The notes: generated from the sequence alone by a model not told the origin. DNA of 7,618 nt from an uncultured Verrucomicrobia subdivision 3 bacterium (GCA_946480555.1 CAMLLE010000129.1:1-7618), one strand, 5' to 3'; shown: positions 1 to 6,460, numbered from the stretch's first letter. A program made the numbers and translations.

Positions 1-650
1 AGCGTTACCAGTTCCTGAGCAAGCAGCACGAAGACCTCGTCCAAGCCAAGGCGCAGCTGCTGGAAGTGATCAACCGGATCAACACGCAAACGCGCGACAT
101 GTTCAAGCAGACGTTCGAGCAGATTCGCGACAACTTCCGGGCGATGTTCACTGAAGTCTTCGGCGGCGGCAAAGCCGACCTGATCCTCGTGGACGAGAAC
201 GACGTGCTGGAAAGCGGCATCGACATCGTCGCCAAGCCGCCCGGCAAACAGCTTCAGACCATCTCGTTGCTGTCCGGCGGTGAACAGACGATGACGGCTG
301 TGTCGCTGCTGTTCTCAATTTACCAGGTGAAGCCGAGTCCGTTCTGCGTGCTGGACGAATTGGACGCGCCGCTGGACGAATCGAACATCAACCGGTTCAT
401 CCGTGTGCTGCAGCGCTTCATCAACGATTCGCAGTTCATCATCATCACACACAACAAGCGTACGATCGGGATGTGCGATGTGCTTTACGGCGTCACGATG
501 GAGGAACACGGCGTGAGCAAGATCGTGAGCGTGAAGTTTCACAAAACGCAGGCGAAGGAAAGCGAGCCCGAAGCCCAAGGCAAACCGCTCGTGCCGCCGC
601 CAGCTCCGGTTCCGCAGCCGGCGGAAGTTCAAACGACCGTCACCGCGTAA
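1..650 (+). CDS. smc: Chromosome segregation ATPase SMC, C-terminal part (5' end outside window)
   Basis: The frame is open from the left edge (first whole codon at 3) to TAA at 648-650, giving 215 visible residues. They cover the end of the second coiled coil (RYQFLSKQHEDL...) and the C-terminal half of the ATPase head. The ABC signature LSGGE is at 270-284, Walker B with its catalytic acid FCVLDE at 342-359, followed at once by a D-loop-like LDAPLDE, and the H-loop region IIITHNKRT before DVLYGVTMEEHGVSKIVSV. This order and wording is diagnostic of bacterial SMC, the DNA-loop-extruding ATPase that works with ScpA and ScpB on the nucleoid. Family members are usually around 1100-1200 residues, so most of the gene lies outside. 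The last 35 or so residues form a Pro/Ala-rich tail (VPPPAPVPQPAEV) beyond the conserved fold, probably disordered. The downstream neighbour is convergent and unrelated. Confidence 0.96.
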   Translation, partial: RYQFLSKQHEDLVQAKAQLLEVINRINTQTRDMFKQTFEQIRDNFRAMFTEVFGGGKADLILVDENDVLESGIDIVAKPPGKQLQTISLLSGGEQTMTAVSLLFSIYQVKPSPFCVLDELDAPLDESNINRFIRVLQRFINDSQFIIITHNKRTIGMCDVLYGVTMEEHGVSKIVSVKFHKTQAKESEPEAQGKPLVPPPAPVPQPAEVQTTVTA

Positions 651-711
651 GGCGCGCCACCGGCCGTGCCGGGACGAGAATGCCAGAAGCGTTTACGCGA
701 ATTCCGCCAAT

Positions 712-744
712 TTTCACGAATTGAGTTTTCGTCAATTCGTGAAA
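712..744. repeat. Hairpin with perfect 13-bp arms
   Basis: Arms TTTCACGAATTGA (712-724) and TCAATTCGTGAAA (732-744) are exact reverse complements around a 7-nt loop (725-731). An outer partial stem is also visible: ACGCG at 695-699 can pair with CGCGT at 747-751, with an unpaired stretch between. The element lies 62 bp beyond the smc stop. It is AT-richer than its surroundings and resembles dispersed intergenic palindromes more than a Rho-independent terminator, because no T-run follows directly. Possible roles are transcript 3'-end protection or a protein-binding site; the sequence does not decide. Confidence 0.7.
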
Positions 745-772
745 TCCGCGTGACGACGTTTTACTCAGAGCT

Positions 773-834
773 TGTCTGAAGATGTGGCGGCAAGCATCTA
801 TGCTGGCCGTCGAGGGCGGCTTCCAGCCGCCCGG
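773..834 (+). repeat. REP-like element, copy 1 of a head-to-head pair
   Basis: This 62-nt element begins TGTCTGA and ends in a hairpin: GGGCGGC (814-820), loop TTCCA, GCCGCCC (826-832). It aligns with the reverse complement of 899-960 at both ends: TGTCTGA at the outer edge, GCATCT.TGCTG-type matches in the middle with small gaps, and the shared hairpin core GGCTTCCAGCC. The first 7 nt and the core are identical, whereas the flanking stem bases differ yet still pair. Confidence 0.65.
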
Positions 835-898
835 AAAAATGGCGCTATGCCGATGGTTGCCTGAAAAATCGGGAGCTTTGGCGGTTTTGAGGCGGATC

Positions 899-960
899 CC
901 GCCGGGCTGGAAGCCCGGCTCTACGTCAGCCAAGATGGCCGACGCTACAATTCTCAGACA
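899..960 (-). repeat. REP-like element, copy 2 of a head-to-head pair
   Basis: Read on the minus strand this 62-nt element begins TGTCTGA and ends in a hairpin with perfect 8-bp arms: on the + strand GCCGGGCT (901-908), GGA, AGCCCGGC (912-919). The minus-strand wording TAGAGCCGGGCTTCCAGC matches a type of dispersed repeat I recognise from verrucomicrobial and planctomycete intergenic DNA. It faces copy 1 across a 64-bp spacer (835-898), like paired REP elements in a BIME-type arrangement. No transposase (RAYT) gene is present in the window. Confidence 0.65.
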
Positions 961-1004
961 CGCTCAACGGCCAGTTTCGCAGATTGAAATCTCGGCTCCG
1001 CCGG

Positions 1005-4000
1005 TCAGTCCTGAATTTCCACGTCATCGCCCGGGCCGCCGTCGATAACATCAAAACCCGGACCGCCGATAATCACGTCGGCTCCATCGCCTCCCAACAG
1101 TGTGTCCGAGCCGCCGCTGCCGATGAGAACATCATCGTCGATGCCGCCGTCGCACGTGAGCAAGATGAAGCCTGCCGGAAGGGCGGAAGCGTCCATGACA
1201 TCATCGCCTGCCAACATGTTGATCGACATTCGATCGCTGGCAGACTCGCTACCGCTGATTCTCACGGTCGAAGGCAAACCCGTGGCCATGACGGCGCCGG
1301 AGGATTCTGCCACGACAACAACGTCGTCAGCCGACGTGCCATTCACGATCACGTTGTCAGGTTGCGCATCGCCTCCGCCGCCAGAGGCTGCGAGGTTGAT
1401 GTTCACCTCGGTCACATCCGTTCCCGCCAGATTGTTCACAACGACGATGTCAGCTCCGCCCAACGCTGCGAAATGAATCCGCTCCACATCGTTACAATCC
1501 ATCACGACGCTGGCGACATTCCGGAAGAAAAGCAGGCGGCCGCCGTTCGCGGAGATGTCGATGTTTTCAGCTGCATTCGAACCGTTGAATTGCAGCGTGT
1601 CGGTCCCCGACTGGCCTTCGAGCGTGTCATTGTCATCGCCTGGATTCCAAACAAACGCGTCGTCTCCTTCGCCCGCCAGGATGAAGTCGTTTCCGTCACC
1701 GCCGCTGAACGTATCGTTTCCCTGGCTGCCGAGGATCACGTCGGCGCCGAGGCCGCCTGCAACAGAAAACTGGATGACGTTTGCATTCAGAAACGACGCA
1801 TCCACGACATCGTCGCCGCCCAGCGCATTGATGGTCAGGCGGTCGTTGGCCGCTTCCACGCCGCGGATCGTAACGGGCGCGGACACGCCGCCTGCAACGA
1901 CATTTGAAGAGACGACAGACACTGTGATTGTATCGGAAGATTGTGTGCTGTTGACGACAACGGTATCCGCGGCGGAATCGCCCGTGGATGACCCAGGCGG
2001 GGTTCCGAGATCGACGAGGAAACCAGCGACGTCCGTTGTGGAAAGTTCTCCAATGGTCAAATTATCTGCGCCGCCCAAAGCATTGAGTTGAACCTGTTCC
2101 ACGTCGTCGCAATCAAGGATCACGCTGGCGACGTTGCGAAGAAAAAGGAATCGGGAACCGTTGGCCACCGCGTCATAGATTTCGCTGGCGTTTGAACCGT
2201 TGAAAAGCAGTTTGTCGGTTCCGGCCTGGCCTTCCACCACGTCGTTGTTGTCTCCCGGGTTCCAAACAAACGTATCGTTCCCGTTGCCGCCAATAATCAG
2301 ATCGTTTCCAGCTCTGCCAGTGATCACGTCATTGTGGTCGCCGCCGATCAGCGTATCCGCCCGTGAGCTGCCTGTGATCCCGTCATCACCTGCGCCGCCG
2401 TCAATTGTCAGCGCAAATATTGAACTGATTCCCGAAGCGTCGATTGTGTCGTTTCCGCCGTGCCCGTTGAGGATCAGCAAATCGTTCGTTTCGCCCGTGA
2501 AAATGCTGATGCTCAGCGCGAGTCCGGCGACGGTCGTATCCAGGCCGGCTTGAGAAGCGGCGATGTTGTTCGAACTTGCGTTGCCGTTGATGATCACCGT
2601 GTCGATCTGCAGATCGCCGGTGCTGCCGCCAATCGTTCCAGCGAGTAGAAGCTGAAGCGTCGTCAGTTCGGTGGCTGAAAGATCGTTCACCGTAATTGAA
2701 TCAACTCCGCCCAGAGCGCTGGCCTGGATGGTTTCAATTCCGGCGAGGTCCATCACGATGGACCCGATATCGCGTGTCAGGCGCGTGCGGTTGCCAACGG
2801 AGAGAAGTTGGTAATTTTCATTGGCGTTGCTGCCGTTGAAGTTCAATCGGTCGCTGCCAGTTTCGCCTTCCACCGAATCGCTGCCGTCACCGGGATCCCA
2901 TTGGAACACATCGTCTCCAGCGCCCATGAACACCACGTCATTGCCCTGCTGGCCGTCGATGAAGTCATTGTTGTCGCCCCCAGACAGAATATCGGCGCCG
3001 TTGCTCCCCAATAGAGTGTCGTCGCCAGCCCCGCCGTTGGCCGTGATCTGAATGAGAGCCGCGAGATTGCCTGTGCAACTGAAAGTGTCGTTGCCGCCAC
3101 CCGCGTTGAGCACCAGGCTTTCGCAGGTGCCAATATCCAGTGAAAAGGGGGCGGGATTGATGCGGTCGAAACGAACTCGGGTGCCATTCGCCGTTGCGGT
3201 GAATTCTTCCGCGCCGCTTCCGCCATTCACTTCCACCGTGTCGATTCCATCGGTGCCTTCGACGACATCCGTGTCATCGCCTGGATTCCAGATGAAGCGA
3301 TCGTTGCCGGAACCGAGTTCCGCCACATCGTTGCCATCGCCTCCGGTCAGCGTGTCGTTGTCGTTGCCGCCAATCAGATTGTCCGCGCCACCCCGGCCAA
3401 ACAGCGTATCCGATCCGGCCGCGCCGTTTAGATTGTCCGCGCCCGAACCGCCGGTGAGGGTGTCATCGCCCGTTTCGCCGAACAGATTGCAGCGCGGCAA
3501 TGCGCCGTTCGATTCATTCAAAGAAAGCTGATCGTTTCCTGCGCGGCCGAAAATCTGGATCAATGTCGTGTTCGCCACCGTTGGAACTCCGCCGGTGATC
3601 AAAACTGCCCCGCCGTTGACGAAAAGTTTTCCGGCGCCATCGCGATTGACAACAATTACGTTTGGGAGATCGTCACCCGTGACGGTAAGCACGCCGGTGG
3701 TCGGATCGAACGCGGCCGAAACGCTCGGCGTCATGCGCCGGATGCGGAAAAATTCCCGGCTCTTTCCCGGGATCGGATTTGTGGCAAAGAGAAAATTTCC
3801 AGTTCCGGCCTGCGCCGGATTTGAGCTGCTCCAGTTCACCAGGTTGGAACTGACTTCAACCTGATACGCCAATGCGTTGGAGCCGAACCAGCTGATGATC
3901 GCGTTCGTTGCGACACGGCTGATTGCGACGTTCAGGTTCGGATCCGTGGCGGCCAATCCCGTCTGAACTCCGGGCAGGCACAGAAGGGCGGAGGCGAAAA

Positions 4001-4016
4001 GGACCGGGAATTTCAT
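1005..4016 (-). CDS. Secreted modular RTX-type calcium-binding repeat protein (1003 aa)
   Basis: The N-terminus MKFPVLFASALLCLPG...GLAA is a Sec signal peptide with likely cleavage near residue 23, so the protein should leave the cytoplasm. Residues 24-95 form a small module (YQVEVSSNLVNW ... REFFRIRR) common at the front of verrucomicrobial surface proteins. From about 155 onward the protein is built of RTX nonapeptide clusters (GGxGxDxLxG; roughly 155-260, 305-390, 517-603, 731-806, 934-1000) alternating with beta-rich linkers. Such clusters fold as calcium-filled parallel beta-rolls. Each of the first four clusters ends in a W(N/D)PGD motif (Trp 243, 373, 585, 790) followed by a conserved linker containing FNGSNA and RNVASV. 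No catalytic domain is visible, so an adhesive, matrix or surface-layer role is inferred. The C-terminus GGPGDDVEIQD is a complete family ending. No type I secretion genes are nearby. No Shine-Dalgarno sequence precedes the ATG; a sigma70-like promoter does (4028-4056). Confidence 0.85.
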   Translation of the reverse strand: MKFPVLFASALLCLPGVQTGLAATDPNLNVAISRVATNAIISWFGSNALAYQVEVSSNLVNWSSSNPAQAGTGNFLFATNPIPGKSREFFRIRRMTPSVSAAFDPTTGVLTVTGDDLPNVIVVNRDGAGKLFVNGGAVLITGGVPTVANTTLIQIFGRAGNDQLSLNESNGALPRCNLFGETGDDTLTGGSGADNLNGAAGSDTLFGRGGADNLIGGNDNDTLTGGDGNDVAELGSGNDRFIWNPGDDTDVVEGTDGIDTVEVNGGSGAEEFTATANGTRVRFDRINPAPFSLDIGTCESLVLNAGGGNDTFSCTGNLAALIQITANGGAGDDTLLGSNGADILSGGDNNDFIDGQQGNDVVFMGAGDDVFQWDPGDGSDSVEGETGSDRLNFNGSNANENYQLLSVGNRTRLTRDIGSIVMDLAGIETIQASALGGVDSITVNDLSATELTTLQLLLAGTIGGSTGDLQIDTVIINGNASSNNIAASQAGLDTTVAGLALSISIFTGETNDLLILNGHGGNDTIDASGISSIFALTIDGGAGDDGITGSSRADTLIGGDHNDVITGRAGNDLIIGGNGNDTFVWNPGDNNDVVEGQAGTDKLLFNGSNASEIYDAVANGSRFLFLRNVASVILDCDDVEQVQLNALGGADNLTIGELSTTDVAGFLVDLGTPPGSSTGDSAADTVVVNSTQSSDTITVSVVSSNVVAGGVSAPVTIRGVEAANDRLTINALGGDDVVDASFLNANVIQFSVAGGLGADVILGSQGNDTFSGGDGNDFILAGEGDDAFVWNPGDDNDTLEGQSGTDTLQFNGSNAAENIDISANGGRLLFFRNVASVVMDCNDVERIHFAALGGADIVVVNNLAGTDVTEVNINLAASGGGGDAQPDNVIVNGTSADDVVVVAESSGAVMATGLPSTVRISGSESASDRMSINMLAGDDVMDASALPAGFILLTCDGGIDDDVLIGSGGSDTLLGGDGADVIIGGPGFDVIDGGPGDDVEIQD
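1008..3290 (-). repeat. Four long protein-level tandem modules inside the RTX gene
   Basis: Counting from each WxPGD tryptophan, the modules are A (residues 243-372; DNA 3290-2901), B (373-584; 2900-2265), C (585-789; 2264-1650) and D (790-1003; 1649-1008). B, C and D are about 205-214 residues long and share DxVEGxxGxDxLxFNGSNAxE, xNGxRxxFxRNVASV, ALGGADxxxVN, TGDxxxDxVxVNG and GGDDxxDAS blocks. Module A is only 130 residues: it passes from a LVLNAGGGNDTF block straight to the next RTX cluster and lacks the roughly 80-residue second linker. C and D are also similar at DNA level, for example around 1505-1545 and 2122-2160, which suggests internal duplication. Confidence 0.8.
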
Positions 4017-4027
4017 GGGTTGGACTG

Positions 4028-4056
4028 TTTCTACAACCTGCGTGCGCTTCTGGCAA
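4028..4056 (-). promoter_or_regulatory. Putative sigma70-type promoter of the RTX protein gene
   Basis: On the minus strand, TTGCCA (4056-4051, 5 of 6 to the -35 consensus) and TAGAAA (4033-4028, 4 of 6 to the -10 consensus) are separated by exactly 17 bp. Only 11 nt lie between the -10 hexamer and the ATG at 4016, so the predicted transcript would have almost no 5' leader. This suggests the RTX gene can be transcribed independently of rex upstream. Confidence 0.5.
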
Positions 4057-4086
4057 TCGAAGTTGCGGACCGAACTGGCCCGAGCA

Positions 4087-4227
4087 AATGCGGAATGGCG
4101 AATGCGGATTGCGGATTGCAGTATTCAGAGACAACGATGACAGACCAGAGGGAATCGTCGAAACGGATGGACCCGGATAAACCCAGCGCCGCGGAGCAAT
4201 CCGCAATCCTCAATCGACATTCCCATT
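4087..4227. repeat. Imperfect ~33-bp inverted repeat flanking a 76-bp core
   Basis: GGATTGCGGATTGC (4106-4119) is exactly matched in inverted orientation by GCAATCCGCAATCC (4196-4209). The similarity continues outward: AATGCGGAATGGCGAATGC on the left corresponds to AATGGGAATGTCGATTGA read on the minus strand at the right, giving arms 4087-4119 and 4196-4227. The right arm ends 4 bp from the rex stop codon and the left arm lies 30 bp upstream of the RTX promoter. The arms contain short repeats of GCGGAATG/GCGGATTG type, which suggests a dispersed, possibly non-autonomous element. The core encodes nothing recognisable. It could equally act as a long stem that ends rex transcription. Confidence 0.6.
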
Positions 4228-4231
4228 CAGC

Positions 4232-4864
4232 TCATTCCTGAATGAAGTAACTCAGGTTCTCGAGTTCGATGGCGAGGTTGACGGTGTTGACCATCACTTC
4301 TTCAGGGACGGAGAGAACGATCGGGGAAAAATTCAGAATCCCAACAACACCGGCGCCGATCAGCTGGTTGGCGACTTCCTGGGCAGCTTCAGCCGGCACG
4401 GCTAAAATCGCCATCCGCACGCTGTGATCGCGGATGTATTGTGACATCTCGTCCATGCCGAGCAGCGGTTGCGCGAATTTTTTGTCGCGACGGCGGCGCG
4501 GATCGGCGTCAAACGCTGCCACGATTTCAAAACCTTCCTTTTCGAAACCACGATAGGAGAGCAGCGCCAGACCCAGATTACCGACGCCGACCAGAATCAC
4601 CGGTTGCAGCCGCGTGGTGCCCAGCTCATCGGAGATCATCTTCGAAAGCTGGGTGACATCATAACCCAGGCCGCGCGTACCGAACTGGCCGAAGTAAGCG
4701 AGGTCTTTGCGCAGCTGGGTTGATTTCACGCCGGCGACCTTGGCGAGCGCTTCGCTGGAGACCGTCTGGATGTTGTTTTCCTTCAGCCGGGCGAGGCAGC
4801 GCAGATAAACCGAAAGCCGGTAAATCGTTTTGCGTGGAATGACTGGGCGATCCGCTTTTTTCAA
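4232..4864 (-). CDS. rex: Redox-sensing transcriptional repressor Rex (210 aa)
   Basis: Rex senses the cytoplasmic NADH/NAD+ ratio and represses fermentation and respiration genes when NADH is low. Residues 10-75 carry the winged-helix DNA-binding domain with the family wording RLSVYLRCLARL, VSSEALAKVAGV and the near-invariant RKDLAYFGQFGTRGLGYDV. A Rossmann domain follows, with the NAD-binding loop VGVGNLGLALLSYRGF at about residues 92-107 and the acidic strand end AAFDADP. The C-terminal helix (VNTVNLAIELENLSYFIQE) is the domain-swap helix of the dimer. The length is typical. The start is TTG at 4864-4862: an in-frame TGA at 4882-4880 excludes anything further upstream, and no ATG or GTG occurs before the conserved helix. 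There is no good Shine-Dalgarno sequence. A weak promoter-like pair (TTGAAT 4901-4896, TATTCC 4878-4873, 17-bp spacing) sits just upstream. Confidence 0.95.
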   Translation of the reverse strand: MKKADRPVIPRKTIYRLSVYLRCLARLKENNIQTVSSEALAKVAGVKSTQLRKDLAYFGQFGTRGLGYDVTQLSKMISDELGTTRLQPVILVGVGNLGLALLSYRGFEKEGFEIVAAFDADPRRRRDKKFAQPLLGMDEMSQYIRDHSVRMAILAVPAEAAQEVANQLIGAGVVGILNFSPIVLSVPEEVMVNTVNLAIELENLSYFIQE

Positions 4865-4895
4865 CGCGGCGAGGAATAGTCAAACCAAGGGCAAC

Positions 4896-4916
4896 ATTCA
4901 ATCTCAACGTTTGAAT
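4896..4916. promoter_or_regulatory. Dyad ATTCAA-N9-TTGAAT upstream of rex
   Basis: ATTCAA (4896-4901) and TTGAAT (4911-4916) are exact inverted arms 32 bp before the rex TTG start, with a nested TCAA-CGT-TTGA. The left arm coincides with the weak -35 candidate. The position would suit an operator, possibly for autoregulation, but the arms do not match the usual Rex operator TTGTGAA-N4-TTCACAA. It may be chance. Confidence 0.25.
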
Positions 4917-4985
4917 TACCGGTTAAAGTGATCCTCAAAAATCGTTTCCGAAAAACGGAGAATAGAACCCTCACCCGGTCTTTCA

Positions 4986-5009
4986 CCCGCTCCCATGGAT
5001 GCGAGCGGG
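4986..5009. repeat. Hairpin CCCGCTC / GAGCGGG between rpiB and rex
   Basis: CCCGCTC (4986-4992) pairs perfectly with GAGCGGG (5003-5009) around a 10-nt loop containing CCATGG. It lies 57 bp after the rpiB stop. The adjoining wording (CCCTCACCCGGTC, 4969-4981) resembles dispersed 'ccctcaccc...cccgctcgc' intergenic repeats seen in many GC-rich genomes. On the minus strand a smaller TCCG-TTTTT-CGGA hairpin (about 4946-4958) follows, with ATTTTT beyond it, so this region may end rpiB transcripts. No gene is recognised between 4865 and 5065. Confidence 0.45.
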
Positions 5010-5065
5010 CCTTCTGGAAATGACTTTCGTGAACGTATCCCTTCAAGCGCAAGTTCCGGGTTCCA

Positions 5066-5500
5066 TCAGACGTCATCGATGAGTTCGATGCGCCGCTGGT
5101 GTCGTCCGCCTTCGAACGGCGTCTCCAGCCAGGTGCGGACAATCTCCAGCGCCGTGTCCACCGTCATCATCCGCTGGCCGAGCGAGATCATGTTCGCGTC
5201 GTTATGCTGCCGTCCGAGCCGCGCCGATTCGACGTTCCAGCACAGCGCGCAGCGAATGCCGCGGATTCGGTTCGCCGCGATCGCTTCGCCGTTTCCGGAA
5301 CCACCCAGCACGATTCCACGGTCGGCTTCGCCTCGCGCCACGGATTGCGCGACCGGCCGAATAAAGACCGGATAGTCCACCGGCGCCGCATCTGTGCCGG
5401 GTCCAAAGTCGCGCACGGAATGGCCCATCGAAGCAAGCAGAGCCTTGATGATTTCCTTGTACTGAAACCCAGCGTGATCGGATCCAATGGCGATTTTCAT
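5066..5500 (-). CDS. rpiB: Ribose-5-phosphate isomerase B, Mycobacterium-type (144 aa)
   Basis: RpiB interconverts ribose 5-phosphate and ribulose 5-phosphate in the cytoplasmic pentose phosphate pathway. Family motifs are MKIAIGSDHAGF at the N-terminus, a DYP near residue 43, GIVLGGSGNGEAIAANR at 63-79, GIRCALCW, ARLGRQHNDANMISLG and a C-terminal HQRRI. In the E. coli enzyme the active-site loop contains a catalytic Cys (ICGTGIG). Here that position is Gly (LGGSGNGE) and a Glu (residue 72) follows, as in Mycobacterium tuberculosis RpiB, where Glu75 serves as base. So this is the Cys-independent subclass. I chose ATG at 5500 because MKIAIGSDHAG is the usual family start; an in-frame ATG at 5512 would add MLRS and has a GAGGG 13 nt upstream. 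The gene lies 94 bp after the FAH-family gene on the same strand, with no clear terminator between, so co-transcription is plausible. Confidence 0.92.
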   Translation of the reverse strand: MKIAIGSDHAGFQYKEIIKALLASMGHSVRDFGPGTDAAPVDYPVFIRPVAQSVARGEADRGIVLGGSGNGEAIAANRIRGIRCALCWNVESARLGRQHNDANMISLGQRMMTVDTALEIVRTWLETPFEGGRHQRRIELIDDV

Positions 5501-5594
5501 GGAGCGCAGCATCGCACGGAAGCACCCTCAGCGCGAGTTGGGGGCCGGTCACGTCGCGCCCTGATCGAATCCGGATCGGCAAGCGGCCCGGCGT

Positions 5595-6452
5595 TCACAC
5601 GACCATCACTGCATTCTCCAGCTTGCCGATTCCGCACACACCGATGGCAACCAGATCGCCTTCCGCCAGAGTGAAGTGATCCGGCGGAACGACTCCGGTT
5701 CCAGTCAGCAGGACAGCGCCTGCAGGAAACGATTGGCAGCGGAACAGGAACTGGGCGAGTTCTTCAAAGGAGCGCTTGATGTTGCCAACGGAGGTTTTGC
5801 CCCCGAACACCACGTTCCCGTCGCGGCGAATCTCAATCGCAATCGTCCATTGGCGGACTTCCGATTCCGTTGCACCGAGAACAATCCAAGGCCCCAGTGC
5901 ACACGAACGCTGATAAGTTTTCGCCTGCGGCAGATACAGGAGATTCTCGCCTTCAATATCGCGCGAACTCATGTCGTTGCCGATCGTGAAGCCCACGATC
6001 CGTCCGCGTGAATTCAGCACGAGCACCAGTTCTGGCTCCGGCACGTTCCACTTCGAATCGTGACGAATGCCGACTCGCTCGCCAGTCGGCACAACCTTTT
6101 CGGGAAGTGCTTTGAAAAAAATTTCCGGCCGTTCGGCCGAATAAACACGGTCGTATGCGTTCGCACTGAACTCTGATTCCTCCATGCGCGCGGTCTTGCT
6201 GCGCAAATACGTCACGCCCGCCGCCCAGACCTCCTGCCGTTCCACTGGCGCCAGCAACTGAGCTTCGGTGAGCGGAATCTGCGGCAGCGACTCCGGCCCG
6301 AACTTCGTGATCTGGCCAACCGGATCAGCGTGTTCAAGAATTTCGAACAGCCCCTGGACACCGGCTGCACTCAGATCACAAATCACCTCGTCGCCCTTCA
6401 CAAGACCGATGCGAACAGCGTCTGTTTGATGTCGGAAGCGGCAGAGTTTCAT
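5595..6452 (-). CDS. FAH-family 2-keto-3-deoxypentonate (2-dehydro-3-deoxy-D-arabinonate) dehydratase-like protein (285 aa)
   Basis: The protein has a short N-terminal domain and a C-terminal fumarylacetoacetate-hydrolase fold. From memory it resembles the Sulfolobus 2-dehydro-3-deoxy-D-arabinonate dehydratase over long stretches: EVWAAGVTY (74-82), [18 protein letters not shown] (100-117), [12 protein letters not shown] (131-142), [25 protein letters not shown] (156-180) and LLTGTGVVP (248-256). Glu139, Glu141 and Asp160 fit the divalent-metal ligands of that enzyme and Lys178 its conserved lysine. The predicted reaction is 2-keto-3-deoxy-D-pentonate to 2-ketoglutarate semialdehyde plus water. 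The divergent xylonate dehydratase gene makes exactly this substrate, which supports the call over generic FAH hydrolases. The start is ATG at 6452 (MKLCRF), the family start. The frame stays open to 6551, but those 33 extra residues are Arg/Ser-rich, unlike the family, and overlap the promoter candidate. Confidence 0.85.
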   Translation of the reverse strand: MKLCRFRHQTDAVRIGLVKGDEVICDLSAAGVQGLFEILEHADPVGQITKFGPESLPQIPLTEAQLLAPVERQEVWAAGVTYLRSKTARMEESEFSANAYDRVYSAERPEIFFKALPEKVVPTGERVGIRHDSKWNVPEPELVLVLNSRGRIVGFTIGNDMSSRDIEGENLLYLPQAKTYQRSCALGPWIVLGATESEVRQWTIAIEIRRDGNVVFGGKTSVGNIKRSFEELAQFLFRCQSFPAGAVLLTGTGVVPPDHFTLAEGDLVAIGVCGIGKLENAVMVV

Positions 6453-6460
6453 CGGCGCGC

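Larger units (their letters stand above)
651..1004. other. Convergent intergenic region with several palindromes, no gene
   Basis: This 354-bp stretch separates the 3' ends of smc (+) and the RTX protein gene (-). No frame in it reads like a protein with recognisable features. It is occupied mainly by hairpin-forming sequence: a 13-bp-arm palindrome at 712-744 and two related 62-nt elements facing each other at 773-834 and 899-960. None of the hairpins is directly followed by a clear T-run on either strand, so no classical intrinsic terminator can be named. A short TTTT follows at 759-762 on the + strand. The hairpins could still protect or end the two converging transcripts. Confidence 0.75.

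Noticed and set aside
712..762. Rho-independent terminator for smc
   Set aside because: The hairpin is strong but is followed by ATCCGCGTGACGACG before any T-run, so the classical structure is not met.
773..960. CRISPR array or insertion sequence
   Set aside because: There are only two copies in inverted, not direct, orientation, and no transposase or Cas gene is present.
984..1907. 307-codon open frame on the + strand
   Set aside because: It is antisense to the RTX gene. Its His/Arg/Val/Ala-rich product is what the reverse strand of Gly-Asp-Asn-rich repeat codons yields, it has no recognisable motif, and the minus-strand protein has a signal peptide and clear repeats.
1555..3531. Further antisense frames of 60-180 codons (1555-2091, 2200-2553, 3052-3531)
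   Set aside because: Ser/Pro-rich shadows of the same repetitive RTX codons on the opposite strand; they recur in register with the modules, as expected for shadow frames.
4891..4930. Rex operator before rex
   Set aside because: No match to TTGTGAA-N4-TTCACAA was found; ACCGGT and the ATTCAA/TTGAAT dyad are only loosely palindromic and do not fit that consensus.
5099..5674. 191-codon + strand frame over rpiB
   Set aside because: It is antisense to a fully recognisable RpiB, Arg/Ser/His-rich, without family features, and overlaps the end of the FAH gene as well.
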